From: Chryseobacterium camelliae
GTDB lineage: Bacteria; Bacteroidota; Bacteroidia; Flavobacteriales; Weeksellaceae
DNA length: 64,000 nucleotides
Assembly: GCF_030818575.1 (NCBI RefSeq)
Contig: NZ_JAUTAL010000001.1
Coordinates: 1,922,001-1,986,000 of the forward strand
Reading direction: 5' to 3'
Shown: positions 7,950-16,504 of the stretch, in pieces
How positions within the stretch are numbered: the stretch's first letter is position 1
How the letters are laid out: the number at the start of each line of letters is the position of its first letter
Position numbers and translations under genes: made by a program
The notes under the pieces: generated by a model
The model's database searches: none
What the model was told of the DNA's origin: nothing
What the model saw: the letters and a program-made list of their open reading frames with translations, nothing else

Positions 7950-8837
7950 TTACCCGGACACATCGTGCATGAGTCTTGAACGGTATTTTTGGGGAGAAAT
8001 ACCAATCGTTTTTTTAAACAACCTGCCAAAATAAGAAGGATCGTTAAAGTTGAGACGGTAGGCTATATCCGATACAGACAGGGAAAAATCCTGCAAATAC
8101 TTTTGAGATTGGGTTATGATAAACTCCTGCATAAACTGTTTGGCAGATTTGTTCCAGACATTTTGAATACAACGATTTAAATAGTTGGATGAGATATTGA
8201 GCAGGCGGGCGTAATCGCTAACGTTGTAATGTTCCAGATAGTTTTTATATAACAATTCCCTGAAAGAAATTGCAATGTCAAACTGCCTTGATAATCCTTT
8301 TTTTGATTCCGAAGATTTAAGCAGCTTTATTAGCAGCGCCTGAAAAAGATAGATGATAATCTGTTCATCAGGAATCGATGTATTCAATTCCTGAATCAGC
8401 AGTTGACCAATATGTTCAATAAATGTACTGTCACTATTACTTAGCTGAATGATGGGCGCTGCGGTAAACAGTTTGGTAAAATAAGGGTATTCTTTAGCCT
8501 GCTGTAAAATTTTATCATTAAATGTGATGTAATATCCTTTTACATCCGGAGACTGACGCAATAATGAAGTGACTTCGCCTTGCAGCACCAATAAAGCCTG
8601 ATTTGCAGATACTTTCTTGATTTCATTTCCCACCTGCTGTTCAAAGTTCCCGTTGGTAGAAAACACAATGAAATTGAAATCGGCTTTCAACAGCGGTGTG
8701 GGCGTAATCATACTTTTTACAAATAAATCATCAATATCATAGATTTGTACAGGCGTTTGCAGATACCGGAACCCATCGGGGAAATTCCGGATATAAGTCT
8801 TTGTGAATTCTTTAAAGGTGATATTGGTATTTTCCAC
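7950..8837 (-). CDS. AraC-family transcriptional regulator
   Basis: A 295-residue protein with an N-terminal cupin-like sensor region and a C-terminal AraC/XylS double helix-turn-helix. HTH 1 is near NVSDYARLLNISSNYLNRC and HTH 2 near LSVSDIAYRLNFNDPSYFGR, followed by the family signature FKKTIGISPQKYR. It probably activates the SnoaL-ABM gene immediately downstream. The effector is not evident. Confidence 0.9.
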   Translation of the reverse strand: MENTNITFKEFTKTYIRNFPDGFRYLQTPVQIYDIDDLFVKSMITPTPLLKADFNFIVFSTNGNFEQQVGNEIKKVSANQALLVLQGEVTSLLRQSPDVKGYYITFNDKILQQAKEYPYFTKLFTAAPIIQLSNSDSTFIEHIGQLLIQELNTSIPDEQIIIYLFQALLIKLLKSSESKKGLSRQFDIAISFRELLYKNYLEHYNVSDYARLLNISSNYLNRCIQNVWNKSAKQFMQEFIITQSQKYLQDFSLSVSDIAYRLNFNDPSYFGRLFKKTIGISPQKYRSRLMHDVSG

Positions 8838-8913
8838 TTAAGTATTTAAATACAATTAAACGCTATTTCTCATGAATTTCAATAATGAAATTTCGCAATC
8901 ATATACTTCACTG

Positions 8914-9381
8914 TTATTCTTTGGTAACATCAACCCATCTTACACATTCTGAACTCTGCTCCAGCTCCCGGACAGAAAGACGTATAGCAGAATTGGCACT
9001 TCCGCACGCAGGATATACCCAATCAAAATGCCTGAGTGAATCGTCCAGATAAACCTTAACTTCCGGCTTTACTCCAAAGGGACAGACACCTCCTACAGGA
9101 TGTCCTACCAATGATTCTACATCTTCAGAAGAAACCATTTTTGCTTTCTGACCAAACTCGTCTTTAAATTTCCTGTTATCTATTCTCGCTGTGCCGGAAG
9201 TAACAATCAGGATGGCCCCACCATTTTGATCATAAAAGCTTACCGACTTTGCAATTTCACCACCCGTTACCCCCAATGCTTGAGCAGCGAGCTCAACGGT
9301 GGCACTTGACTGATCAAGGATCATGATCTCATGATCTTTCTTCCACCTGCTTAAATGTTGTTTTGCTGTTTCTATGCTCAT
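8914..9381 (-). CDS. YbaK/EbsC-type aminoacyl-tRNA deacylase
   Basis: A 155-residue YbaK/ProX-domain protein. Such proteins hydrolyse mischarged aminoacyl-tRNAs in trans (for example Cys-tRNAPro or Ala-tRNAPro). Family features visible are SSATVELAAQALGVTGGEIAKS, ILIVTSGTARIDNRKF, the GHPVGGVCPFG loop and a C-terminal PACGSANSAIRLSV segment. The start MSIETAKQ was chosen; a longer in-frame start at 9423 has no family support. It is a single gene with about 560 bp of gene-poor DNA upstream. Confidence 0.85.
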   Translation of the reverse strand: MSIETAKQHLSRWKKDHEIMILDQSSATVELAAQALGVTGGEIAKSVSFYDQNGGAILIVTSGTARIDNRKFKDEFGQKAKMVSSEDVESLVGHPVGGVCPFGVKPEVKVYLDDSLRHFDWVYPACGSANSAIRLSVRELEQSSECVRWVDVTKE

Positions 9382-9604
9382 TGCTTTGATAGATTTAATT
9401 TTATTTAAGTACGGCAGCAGCATCTGCTAATTTCAGATATAAACCTGACCCAGTTTCTTTAATTATTTGCTCAATAAAGAACAAGTGAACCATGCAGTGT
9501 ATTGAATGTAAGGCATTAACAGGAGCCGGCTGACTGAACAAAAATACAAAAAATGAAATCATGGGGTTAGCTTTTGCCGTGACAATCTTACCTTTCCATT
9601 ACAC

Positions 9605-9715
9605 TTCGCAATGGGAAAAGCATCTATTGTGGATGGTTTCAGCAGCAATGAGAACTTCAATGATAAGATTGAAGGCAGCGCAAAATAAGTTGAACTGACC
9701 GATATAAAAATCATC
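9605..9715 (+). pseudogene. Fragment of a second copy of the zinc-peptidase-like gene
   Basis: About 100 bp (for example TTTCAGCAGCAATGAGAAC and GATTGAAGGCAGCGCAAAAT) match 12310-12425 inside the gene at 11642, with one internal deletion. TAC in the intact gene is replaced by the stop TAA. The rest of the 9424-9940 gap holds no gene that I can see. This appears to be the remnant of an older tandem duplication now separated by the MarR and Usp genes. Confidence 0.7.
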
Positions 9716-9903
9716 TGTTACAGTGCATAAAGAAGTACAGTAACAAGTATATTTTTACAGGATACTGCAAAGTGTACAAAAACCTACATCTGAAATTTCC
9801 CTGTGCCTAATTTTTTGACGATGCCCGTTACACAGATTTATTTTAACCTTCTGTAGTGCCTGCATGAATTTAACGATCCTATAAAGGCCTTTGTCGATTC
9901 ATA

Positions 9904-9934
9904 TGGTTTAGATTCAAACTATTTATTATAGTTT
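9904..9934. promoter_or_regulatory. Candidate MarR operator upstream of marR-type gene
   Basis: TGGTTTAGATTCAAACTA (9904-9921) matches TAGTTTAAACCCAAACTA at 11388-11405 in 14 of 18 bases. A TAGTTTT follows at 9929, making AAACTA-N7-TAGTTT an inverted repeat. It lies just upstream of the MarR start (9941). Confidence 0.45.
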
Positions 9935-9940
9935 TACGGA

Positions 9941-10393
9941 ATGAAAAGTAGTCAACAAGAGCATCTGTCCAAAATCTCCAGGCTGATAGAGACGATGCGG
10001 GATATCAGAAAGGTGGTGCGTACGCAGTTCATGAAGAAAATGAAAGATCATGATCTTGACCTGACCATTGAAATGCTGGAAGTTTTGCATATCCTCTGGA
10101 ATAAAGATAACGTCAACCAACAGGAAATCGTAGATAAGACCAACCGCAATAAAGCCAGCATCACGTCCCTGATTGATAACATGGCCGCCCGCGGCCTCGT
10201 GCAGAGAAATACCAACCCGCTGGACAGGCGGAATAAGCTGATTTCGCTGACAACGGAAGGTGAACGGTACCAGCAGAAGCTGATTCCCCTTCTGGAAGAA
10301 GTCTATGCCCCATTATTGTCCGAAGACATGATCCATGAAATTGAGAATGCAACAAGCAAGCTCCAACACATCCTGCAAACGATGAGCAAATGA
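9941..10393 (+). CDS. MarR-family transcriptional regulator
   Basis: A 150-residue winged-helix regulator. An N-terminal helix (KISRLIETMRDIRKVVRTQF) probably dimerises. The HTH region is NQQEIVDKTNRNKASITSLI and the wing signature is GLVQRNTNPLDRRNKLISLT. Its start is 20 bp after an operator-like dyad, suggesting autoregulation. A related dyad lies upstream of the convergent universal stress protein gene. The ligand is unknown. Confidence 0.9.
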   Translation: MKSSQQEHLSKISRLIETMRDIRKVVRTQFMKKMKDHDLDLTIEMLEVLHILWNKDNVNQQEIVDKTNRNKASITSLIDNMAARGLVQRNTNPLDRRNKLISLTTEGERYQQKLIPLLEEVYAPLLSEDMIHEIENATSKLQHILQTMSK

Positions 10394-10414
10394 GCTGTTT
10401 TGGATCATGGATGC

Positions 10415-11260
10415 TTATTTTAATATCAGTACCGGACGGCCGACATTCTGGTAAATCGCCTCTGAAATGCTTCGATTGGCCATATAATAAAGAAAACTGT
10501 GCTCGCCGGGTAAAGCAATGATAAGATCCGTTTGATGAGCGGCCGCAAAAGACAGGATCCCTCCTACGATTTCTTTACCGAAAGAATAATGAATGCTGTA
10601 AGGTATATCTTTCAGGTAGTTGTTCACGTAATTTTCCCAAACCTCTTTATTATGATCCCTGGCATCCTTGTTCCCTTTCGTATCAATATAAAGCAACATG
10701 AGATGATTGTTCTTATTTTTCAAAAAAGGCTTATACCCGGAAATCCGCTCCAGGTGGTCCGCACGGCTGATATCACATGGAATAAGGACATTCTTTACCT
10801 CTTTGAAATGATACCCTTCGGGAACAATGAGTGTTTTAACCCGGCTTATCCTTGCAATGCTGATGATATTTTCCGAAACAGAGCTCTCATTATCGCCCGA
10901 CTGATCGTCACTTCCTAAAATGATTAATTCCACCGTAGGATCTTCGTTCAGATGATTATTGATGCTGCGCAAGAGGGTGAGCTGGCTGGTAAGCCTGGAT
11001 ACCGCATGGGTAAAACCTGTGCTCCTGATCAGGTGGTCCAGCCGGTCAAGCAAAGCTTCCGTATGTTCCCGAAGACTATTGATGGTGTCTTCGTTCACCA
11101 TTGTATACCCCTCGGAAATATTCACATAGCCGAATACAGAGCCATATGTTTTCATAAGGATGATATGGTCATAGCCATATTTTATAGCCCATTGCGCTGC
11201 AAATAAAACCGCATTTTCGGTTGTCGCCGTTGAATCAACCGGTACCAGTATTGTTTTCAT
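10415..11260 (-). CDS. Universal stress protein, two Usp domains
   Basis: A 281-residue tandem Usp protein. Domain 1 begins MKTILVPVDSTATTENAVLF. Domain 2 begins near VKNVLIPCDISRADHLERIS and ends with RSISEAIYQNVGRPVLIL. Such proteins act in stress survival, often binding ATP; the P-loop-like G-2x-G-9x-G signature is not obvious here. The start MKTILVP was chosen over upstream in-frame ATGs because it matches the family. The gene is convergent with the MarR gene (21 bp apart) and has a MarR-operator-like sequence 128 bp upstream. Confidence 0.9.
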   Translation of the reverse strand: MKTILVPVDSTATTENAVLFAAQWAIKYGYDHIILMKTYGSVFGYVNISEGYTMVNEDTINSLREHTEALLDRLDHLIRSTGFTHAVSRLTSQLTLLRSINNHLNEDPTVELIILGSDDQSGDNESSVSENIISIARISRVKTLIVPEGYHFKEVKNVLIPCDISRADHLERISGYKPFLKNKNNHLMLLYIDTKGNKDARDHNKEVWENYVNNYLKDIPYSIHYSFGKEIVGGILSFAAAHQTDLIIALPGEHSFLYYMANRSISEAIYQNVGRPVLILK

Positions 11261-11384
11261 AATTGACATAATTTTCTTTGCCTTCAACAAGTCAAATGTC
11301 AAATGATTGTCTGCATCATGATAGGATTCAGTGTTGCATTTAAGGAGACAAATAACCCGGTTACAGCCTTAACAAATATACGTT

Positions 11385-11412
11385 AATTAGTTTAAACCCA
11401 AACTAATTTTTT
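11385..11412. promoter_or_regulatory. Candidate MarR operator / hairpin upstream of Usp gene
   Basis: AATTAGTTT (11385-11393), AAACCC, AAACTAATT (11400-11408) followed by TTTT forms a perfect 9-bp dyad. It resembles the sequence upstream of the MarR gene (9904-9921). It could also act as a terminator. The 381-bp gap 11261-11641 otherwise shows nothing clear. Confidence 0.45.
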
Positions 11413-11641
11413 ACGGTCTTTTAATCTGAAAAAGTTTGAGATTTGGAAATACTATACTCGATTCGGTTAAAGACCATCATGTTCTGAGTATCCTGAAGGT
11501 ATCAATCATTACTTGAAACGAAAATCTATTTTATAAGACACTTAAAATTAAATATTTACAACATGAATACTGTTGATTATTTTAACTATCTTTATCCCAT
11601 ACCCGGCTCAAAAATTATCAAACCCGTCCCCACTCCCTGCT

Positions 11642-12616
11642 ATGTCTGAAAATACATTTAGAATCATTCGCATAACAATTATGCTATCACTGCTCTTTAT
11701 CAACAGCTTTGCGCAAAAACATGGTGATACTTTAGCATACGAACGATTACAATATGTACAGGACTTAAAAAACGCTATTGCCGGAAAAGTATGGAAAGAC
11801 TTTGAAAATGACCGGGTTACTCAGGTATATTTTACTGACTCGTCCAGTTACTTTTTTAATGCAGACACGGGGATTTTGCAAAAGGTAACACAAAAGACCA
11901 GCCCGCTTAAGAGAATTGACATGTTTAAGACCAAACGTATTGATGAAAACCCGTTTCACATGGAGACTGCTGTAGAGTTGACCGATAGTACGGCATTATA
12001 TTTTCAGAAACCTATTGTGATGTTCAGCGACTTTGAAACAGCAAGGGGAAAAGTAAGTGACCTGCAAAGTCTCCAACAATGGGCATCGATGGTGGTTCAT
12101 GAGCTATTTCACGGATATCAGTTGCAACATATCCCTACGCTAAAGTACAGTAATCAGGTGATCCATTTACGTGGAAGTCAATTACAGAAATTATTTGTTG
12201 AACAAAAATGGTTTGCGGAAAGTATACAAATTGAAAATATGCTGCTGATTTCTTTATTAAAGGTAAAATCCGGAAAAGAACTGCGAAAAGGACTGAAACA
12301 ATACATATCGCTTCGCGATGCGAGACAGAAAAGAGCAGAATCTATTCTTGATGATTTCAGTATCAATGAGAACTTCTATGAGAAAATTGAAGGCAGCGCA
12401 AAATACGTTGAACTGGCTTTATTGGAAAACTATCAATATTTTCCTGAAAATAAATACCTTTTAAGAAACGATCCTGCCTACAAGGAGAATGCTTATCAGA
12501 ATTTTAAGCTTGATGAAGAACCGTGGCAATACCAAACTGAGAGTATCAACTACTTTTATTCTACAGGATATAATTTGATCCGAATCCTGGATAAAGTGAA
12601 GGCTGACTATCAATAA
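11642..12616 (+). CDS. Secreted HExxH metallopeptidase-like protein, truncated by an in-frame stop
   Basis: A 324-residue protein with an N-terminal signal (IMLSLLFINSFAQ) and a zinc-binding HELFH motif (His153, Glu154, His157). The Glu in the later EGSAKY segment is a candidate third ligand, as in gluzincin-type peptidases. The start MSENTFRI gives the better signal peptide. The reading frame continues past the TAA at 12614-12616 for 19 protein-like codons (ending YGILKAYFKK) to a second stop at 12674-12676, so the stop looks like a recent nonsense change that removes the C-terminus. A decayed second copy lies at 9605. Confidence 0.7.
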   Translation: MSENTFRIIRITIMLSLLFINSFAQKHGDTLAYERLQYVQDLKNAIAGKVWKDFENDRVTQVYFTDSSSYFFNADTGILQKVTQKTSPLKRIDMFKTKRIDENPFHMETAVELTDSTALYFQKPIVMFSDFETARGKVSDLQSLQQWASMVVHELFHGYQLQHIPTLKYSNQVIHLRGSQLQKLFVEQKWFAESIQIENMLLISLLKVKSGKELRKGLKQYISLRDARQKRAESILDDFSINENFYEKIEGSAKYVELALLENYQYFPENKYLLRNDPAYKENAYQNFKLDEEPWQYQTESINYFYSTGYNLIRILDKVKADYQ

Positions 12617-12780
12617 AATTTCTTCAATACCAATGATACACCTTACGGAATATTAAAGGCCTATTTTAAAAAATAAAAATCAGCCGTTCATGTTCTTATG
12701 CTGTTTTTGTATTACCTGAGGTTGAAAAAGGATTACTTATGAGATCATTCCATTTAAAATGGTTATCTATCAGCCTATTT

Positions 12781-13452
12781 TCAATCCTCTTTCATAATTT
12801 TAACATCCGTAAAATGGCCTGATGTTCCGGGGCCGATCCATAACCCGATACTTCCCCGCAGATCTTTGCCCTGCTTCAGGTCATTGACGATCAGCGTAGG
12901 CTGGGAAGCTCCGTTCACATACAGCCTGGCCGTTTCATCTTTTACCACGATTTTTATTTTGATCCATTCCGCAGGCTGTATATCCACATAGGACTCATAC
13001 ATTCCCGGTGTTTCCTTTCTTAATTTCTCCCAGGGATATCCAGGAATAGAAATATACTGGCTGGAGTGATTCCGGCGCAGCTGATCATCGGCACGGCCAT
13101 TGGTTGGACGCAGATAAAAAACCTCCATTTTGGAAGCATCAGCCGCCGCTCTGAATGCAATCCCCACAAAACCGCGGGCTGTTGCTCCGGCGTTGGCAAG
13201 TGGCTCCCCGGAAACCATAGCTTCAATGGTGCCGTTATGAAAATCAACATCTTTTAAAATGGCCAAGGTCCTGTCTCCGTCAGCCTGACCTTTTATTTGC
13301 AGGGCTAAGGCATTTTTACCTTTATAAACGGATTTTTCGGCGGTTACCTGAAACGGAAGTACATCCTTAGGAAGTATTGTGCGGTTCTGTGCTCTGCAGT
13401 TGAAACCAGACACCAGGCTTAACAGAAAAATAAACAGCAAGTTTTTAGTCAT
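12781..13452 (-). CDS. Secreted concanavalin-like (LamG-type) domain protein
   Basis: A 223-residue protein with a signal peptide (LLFIFLLSLVSGFNCRAQ). The mature part reads like a jelly-roll/concanavalin A-like lectin or glucanase fold: HNGTIEAMVSGEP, RGFVGIAFRAA, AEWIKIKIVVKDETARLYVN, GSIGLWIGPGTSGHFTDVKI. This is the usual layout of family-16-like or DUF1080-related domains that bind or cleave glycans. No catalytic residues could be assigned. It is a single gene. Confidence 0.7.
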   Translation of the reverse strand: MTKNLLFIFLLSLVSGFNCRAQNRTILPKDVLPFQVTAEKSVYKGKNALALQIKGQADGDRTLAILKDVDFHNGTIEAMVSGEPLANAGATARGFVGIAFRAAADASKMEVFYLRPTNGRADDQLRRNHSSQYISIPGYPWEKLRKETPGMYESYVDIQPAEWIKIKIVVKDETARLYVNGASQPTLIVNDLKQGKDLRGSIGLWIGPGTSGHFTDVKIMKED

Positions 13453-13664
13453 AGCGGAAATAGGATTTTGATGCGTCTAAAATAAACAAAATAATGTTCT
13501 CAAAACACATGTGGATGAAAACTATACTATGATCTGCATCTTCTGATACACGTTAAATAAGCTTCAAAAACCAAATGGCGCTGCCTGTCTTCCGGCAACA
13601 CCATTTGTTTGCAATACTTTTTTACAATAAAAAGTATCAATCCAACAATCAGTAAGACTTCCGG

Positions 13665-14762
13665 CTACAGCAGCTCAAAGTTTTTCCCTAAATGTTCTTC
13701 TATGACAAAGAAAGGATCTTCCGTAAGCGTATGTGCCCTCATATCAATCAGGCTTACCTTACTCATCATACGAAGCATAATCCTTCTTTCACATTTATTT
13801 TCTACTCCGTTTATATTCCTGACGCCTGCCTTGAAAGCAGATCTCCCGTGAGCGCATAAATGGTTGTTCACCAATATCACATCTCCCGCCTGCGGCGTAA
13901 ATCCGGAATAAATCAGATGCCGTGCCTCTTCCCAGAATTCAGTCAGGTATCGATGTGCTTCTTCAGTCTGCCTGATCCCCGGATTGAATAGCTGTTCCGC
14001 CGCGTCAAATCTCATAAACGGTAGCTGATGATTGCCATACAAAACAGCATCTAAAGCATTTTCTTCATCTTCACTGATTTCCAGATTGGCATCTTTAGGG
14101 ATTTTGTAAATCCGGTCAAAAAGAGGCTTATGTTTTGTTCCGATCGATTCATGCGAACGGATAGAATAAAGGGTTGAAGGAACCTGCTCTTCATTTCTGA
14201 TATACATAAAGCTTAAAAAATCTGCCTGATGCTTCAGGAAAGCGTCTTCGGTATGAACGTAAAGATCTGTTGAAGATCCTGAGCCTGTCTGTGTTTCTTT
14301 CATTTTTTCGTCGGGAATGATCGCATGGATCAGTCCTCCCCCTTTCCGTTGTGAATAATACTGTACAGGTTTGGAGGGTAATGCCCCATGAATCAAGGCA
14401 CAGGCAAAACCGTACAGGTTAAATTTGGAATAATCTGCGGACTGCCAGTTGGGAGGCGTCGCTCCGATACTTTCCTGGTCCACATCCATCAGCCCTCTAA
14501 ATATTAAGGCTCCGTATTGGGTTTCGGAAAAATCACTGGAAAAATCAGCGGCTATATTTAAAATCCTTTCTGGTAAAAAATATGAGGCAAGCTGATGAAT
14601 CTGCTTTATACAGTCACGGTTTTCATAGTCTCCGTATTTTTTCTGGAGGTGCTTTGCCGCGTCTTTGATCATTTTGCGTTCCTGTGCAGTGATTTCAATC
14701 ACTGTCGGAAGGACTTTCACTTGAGTTTTTGGAGTCTCTTTTAAAATTTCTGTAAAATTCAT
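13665..14762 (-). CDS. Clavaminate-synthase-like 2-oxoglutarate/Fe(II) oxygenase (VioC/AsnO type)
   Basis: A 365-residue TauD-superfamily oxygenase. The iron triad is visible as His170-x-Glu172 (YVHTEDAF) and His306 (CAHGRSAF). HxE instead of HxD is typical of the AsnO/VioC group, which hydroxylates free Asn, Arg or Lys at C-beta or C-gamma. A downstream Arg in ERRIMLRM is a candidate for 2-oxoglutarate binding. The start MNFTEILKET was chosen by context. It is divergent from the siderophore operon, whose first gene is a lysine/diamine-type decarboxylase. I infer that it hydroxylates lysine or a related amino acid to give a C-hydroxylated diamine. The substrate cannot be read from the sequence. 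Confidence 0.8.
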   Translation of the reverse strand: MNFTEILKETPKTQVKVLPTVIEITAQERKMIKDAAKHLQKKYGDYENRDCIKQIHQLASYFLPERILNIAADFSSDFSETQYGALIFRGLMDVDQESIGATPPNWQSADYSKFNLYGFACALIHGALPSKPVQYYSQRKGGGLIHAIIPDEKMKETQTGSGSSTDLYVHTEDAFLKHQADFLSFMYIRNEEQVPSTLYSIRSHESIGTKHKPLFDRIYKIPKDANLEISEDEENALDAVLYGNHQLPFMRFDAAEQLFNPGIRQTEEAHRYLTEFWEEARHLIYSGFTPQAGDVILVNNHLCAHGRSAFKAGVRNINGVENKCERRIMLRMMSKVSLIDMRAHTLTEDPFFVIEEHLGKNFELL

Positions 14763-14808
14763 AGGAAATAAGTTTGGTGTGTGATAATAATTAATATATT
14801 TGTTTTTA

Positions 14809-14935
14809 ATTATTCTAAATAATAATAACGAGTTCAAATTTAGGAATAATTTACCAACCACCAAATAAAATATAAAAAAAATGAAAACTTAAAAAACTGA
14901 TTACCAAAATACTACACTATTTCATATAGAATAAT
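14809..14935. promoter_or_regulatory. Divergent siderophore promoter region with inverted candidate iron boxes
   Basis: ATTATTCTA (14809-14817, within the dyad ATTATTCTAAATAAT) and its exact reverse complement TAGAATAAT (14927-14935) lie near the two divergent starts (14762 minus and 14978 plus). AT-rich dyads of this kind are typical of Fur-family sites. Binding is inferred. Confidence 0.45.
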
Positions 14936-14977
14936 ACACCACATTTCTATTTTACAACATCACTCTAAAAAACTTTT

Positions 14978-16504
14978 ATGAATAACAATTTAACATCCAC
15001 CGGAGAACTCGCCAATGAAGTTTTACCTCAGGATTGGGGAAATTTCGAACATATTTTTCATCCTGACAATCACCATCACTATCGAAATGCTATTGATACC
15101 ACAGCGGATCTCGTTCAGGAATTCCTTTACAGAAATACCAAACCGTTCAGTGGTATAGAAGCCAAAGAAATGAAAGGGAAAGTGCAGGAAATTGATCTTA
15201 ACCAAAAACTGTCAAGCTACAGCGAACTTCTTTCCGAGGTAGACGATATCTACGTAAAACATGCTACGGCATTTCACCTGCCGCAATATGTAGCACACCT
15301 TAACTGCCCTGTTGTGATTCCGGCACTGGCGGGAGAAATTCTGGTAAGCGCCATCAATTCTTCTCAGGATACCTATGATCAAAGTGCGGGAGGAACTTTC
15401 ATGGAAAGGAAACTTATTGACTGGACCGCTGAGCAGATCGGTTATAACGTGAACGGCAGTGACGGAGTTTTCACTGCGGGAGGTTCACAGAGCAACTTAA
15501 TGGGTCTTGTGATGATGCGTGACTGTTTTTCACAGAAAAGATATCAGCATAACATCAAAACGGATGGCTTGCCGCCTGAAGCTGATCGTTTCAGAATATT
15601 TGTATCGGATAAATCTCATTTCAGCAATCTGAAAAATGCTTCCATCATGGGACTGGGTGAGAAATCCATTATTAAGGTACCAACAGATGAAAGGTTCCGT
15701 ATGGATATTCCTTTACTGAAGAAATATATGAAAAGGGAAGAGCAGATGGGCAACATCCCTATCGGGATTGTCGCAACGGCAGGGACAACAGATTTCGGGA
15801 ACGTTGATCCTTTAGACGACATTGCGGATATCGCAGAACAATACAATATATGGATGCACGTAGATGCAGCGTATGGTTGTGCATTGCTACTGAGCACAAA
15901 ATACCGAAGCCTCCTGAATGGCATTGAAAGAGCCGATTCTGTAACCATTGACTACCACAAGTCTTTTTTCCAGCCGATCAGCAGCAGTGCTTTTATCGTA
16001 AAAAACAAAAGAGAACTGCTTATTCTTAAGCATCACGCAGATTATCTGAATCCAAAAGAAATGGATGAAGAAGAAATCCCGGCCCAGATCAACAAATCCA
16101 TTACTCAAAGTACCCGTAGGTTTGACGCCCTGAAACTATGGTTTACTTTAAGAATGATGGGTAAAGAGCAATTGGCGGATTATACGGATACTGTTATTGA
16201 TCTTACTAAAGATACAGCGGTAATGATTGCTCAGGATCCTGACTTTGAACTTCTTTCCGATTCTGATCTCAGCGTTCTCGTTTTCCGGTACACCAGACCC
16301 GATATCGCAGATACTGATGCTTTAAATCAGTTTATCAAGATGAAATTATTTTACAGCGGGGAAATCCTGGTGGCCAGCACCAGGGTTAATGGAAACTTCT
16401 ACCTGAAGTTCACTTTGCTAAACCCGATCACAACTACAGAAGACATTCATCAAATTCTCACTAAAATCAAAACACATGGAAAAGACTTTAGTCCAGAAAA
16501 ATAA
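14978..16504 (+). CDS. PLP-dependent group II decarboxylase (lysine/diaminobutyrate type)
   Basis: A 508-residue pyridoxal-phosphate decarboxylase of the aromatic-amino-acid/diaminobutyrate/DesA-like family. The cofactor Lys328 is visible in TIDYHKSFFQP. TAGGSQSNLMGL and GIVATAGTTDFGNVDPLDDI are the expected cofactor motifs, and HVDAAYG carries the conserved Asp. As the first gene of the siderophore operon it probably makes cadaverine from lysine, or hydroxycadaverine if the divergent oxygenase acts first. It overlaps the next gene by 29 bp, so translational coupling is likely. Ornithine or diaminobutyrate as substrate is possible. Confidence 0.88.
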   Translation: MNNNLTSTGELANEVLPQDWGNFEHIFHPDNHHHYRNAIDTTADLVQEFLYRNTKPFSGIEAKEMKGKVQEIDLNQKLSSYSELLSEVDDIYVKHATAFHLPQYVAHLNCPVVIPALAGEILVSAINSSQDTYDQSAGGTFMERKLIDWTAEQIGYNVNGSDGVFTAGGSQSNLMGLVMMRDCFSQKRYQHNIKTDGLPPEADRFRIFVSDKSHFSNLKNASIMGLGEKSIIKVPTDERFRMDIPLLKKYMKREEQMGNIPIGIVATAGTTDFGNVDPLDDIADIAEQYNIWMHVDAAYGCALLLSTKYRSLLNGIERADSVTIDYHKSFFQPISSSAFIVKNKRELLILKHHADYLNPKEMDEEEIPAQINKSITQSTRRFDALKLWFTLRMMGKEQLADYTDTVIDLTKDTAVMIAQDPDFELLSDSDLSVLVFRYTRPDIADTDALNQFIKMKLFYSGEILVASTRVNGNFYLKFTLLNPITTTEDIHQILTKIKTHGKDFSPEK

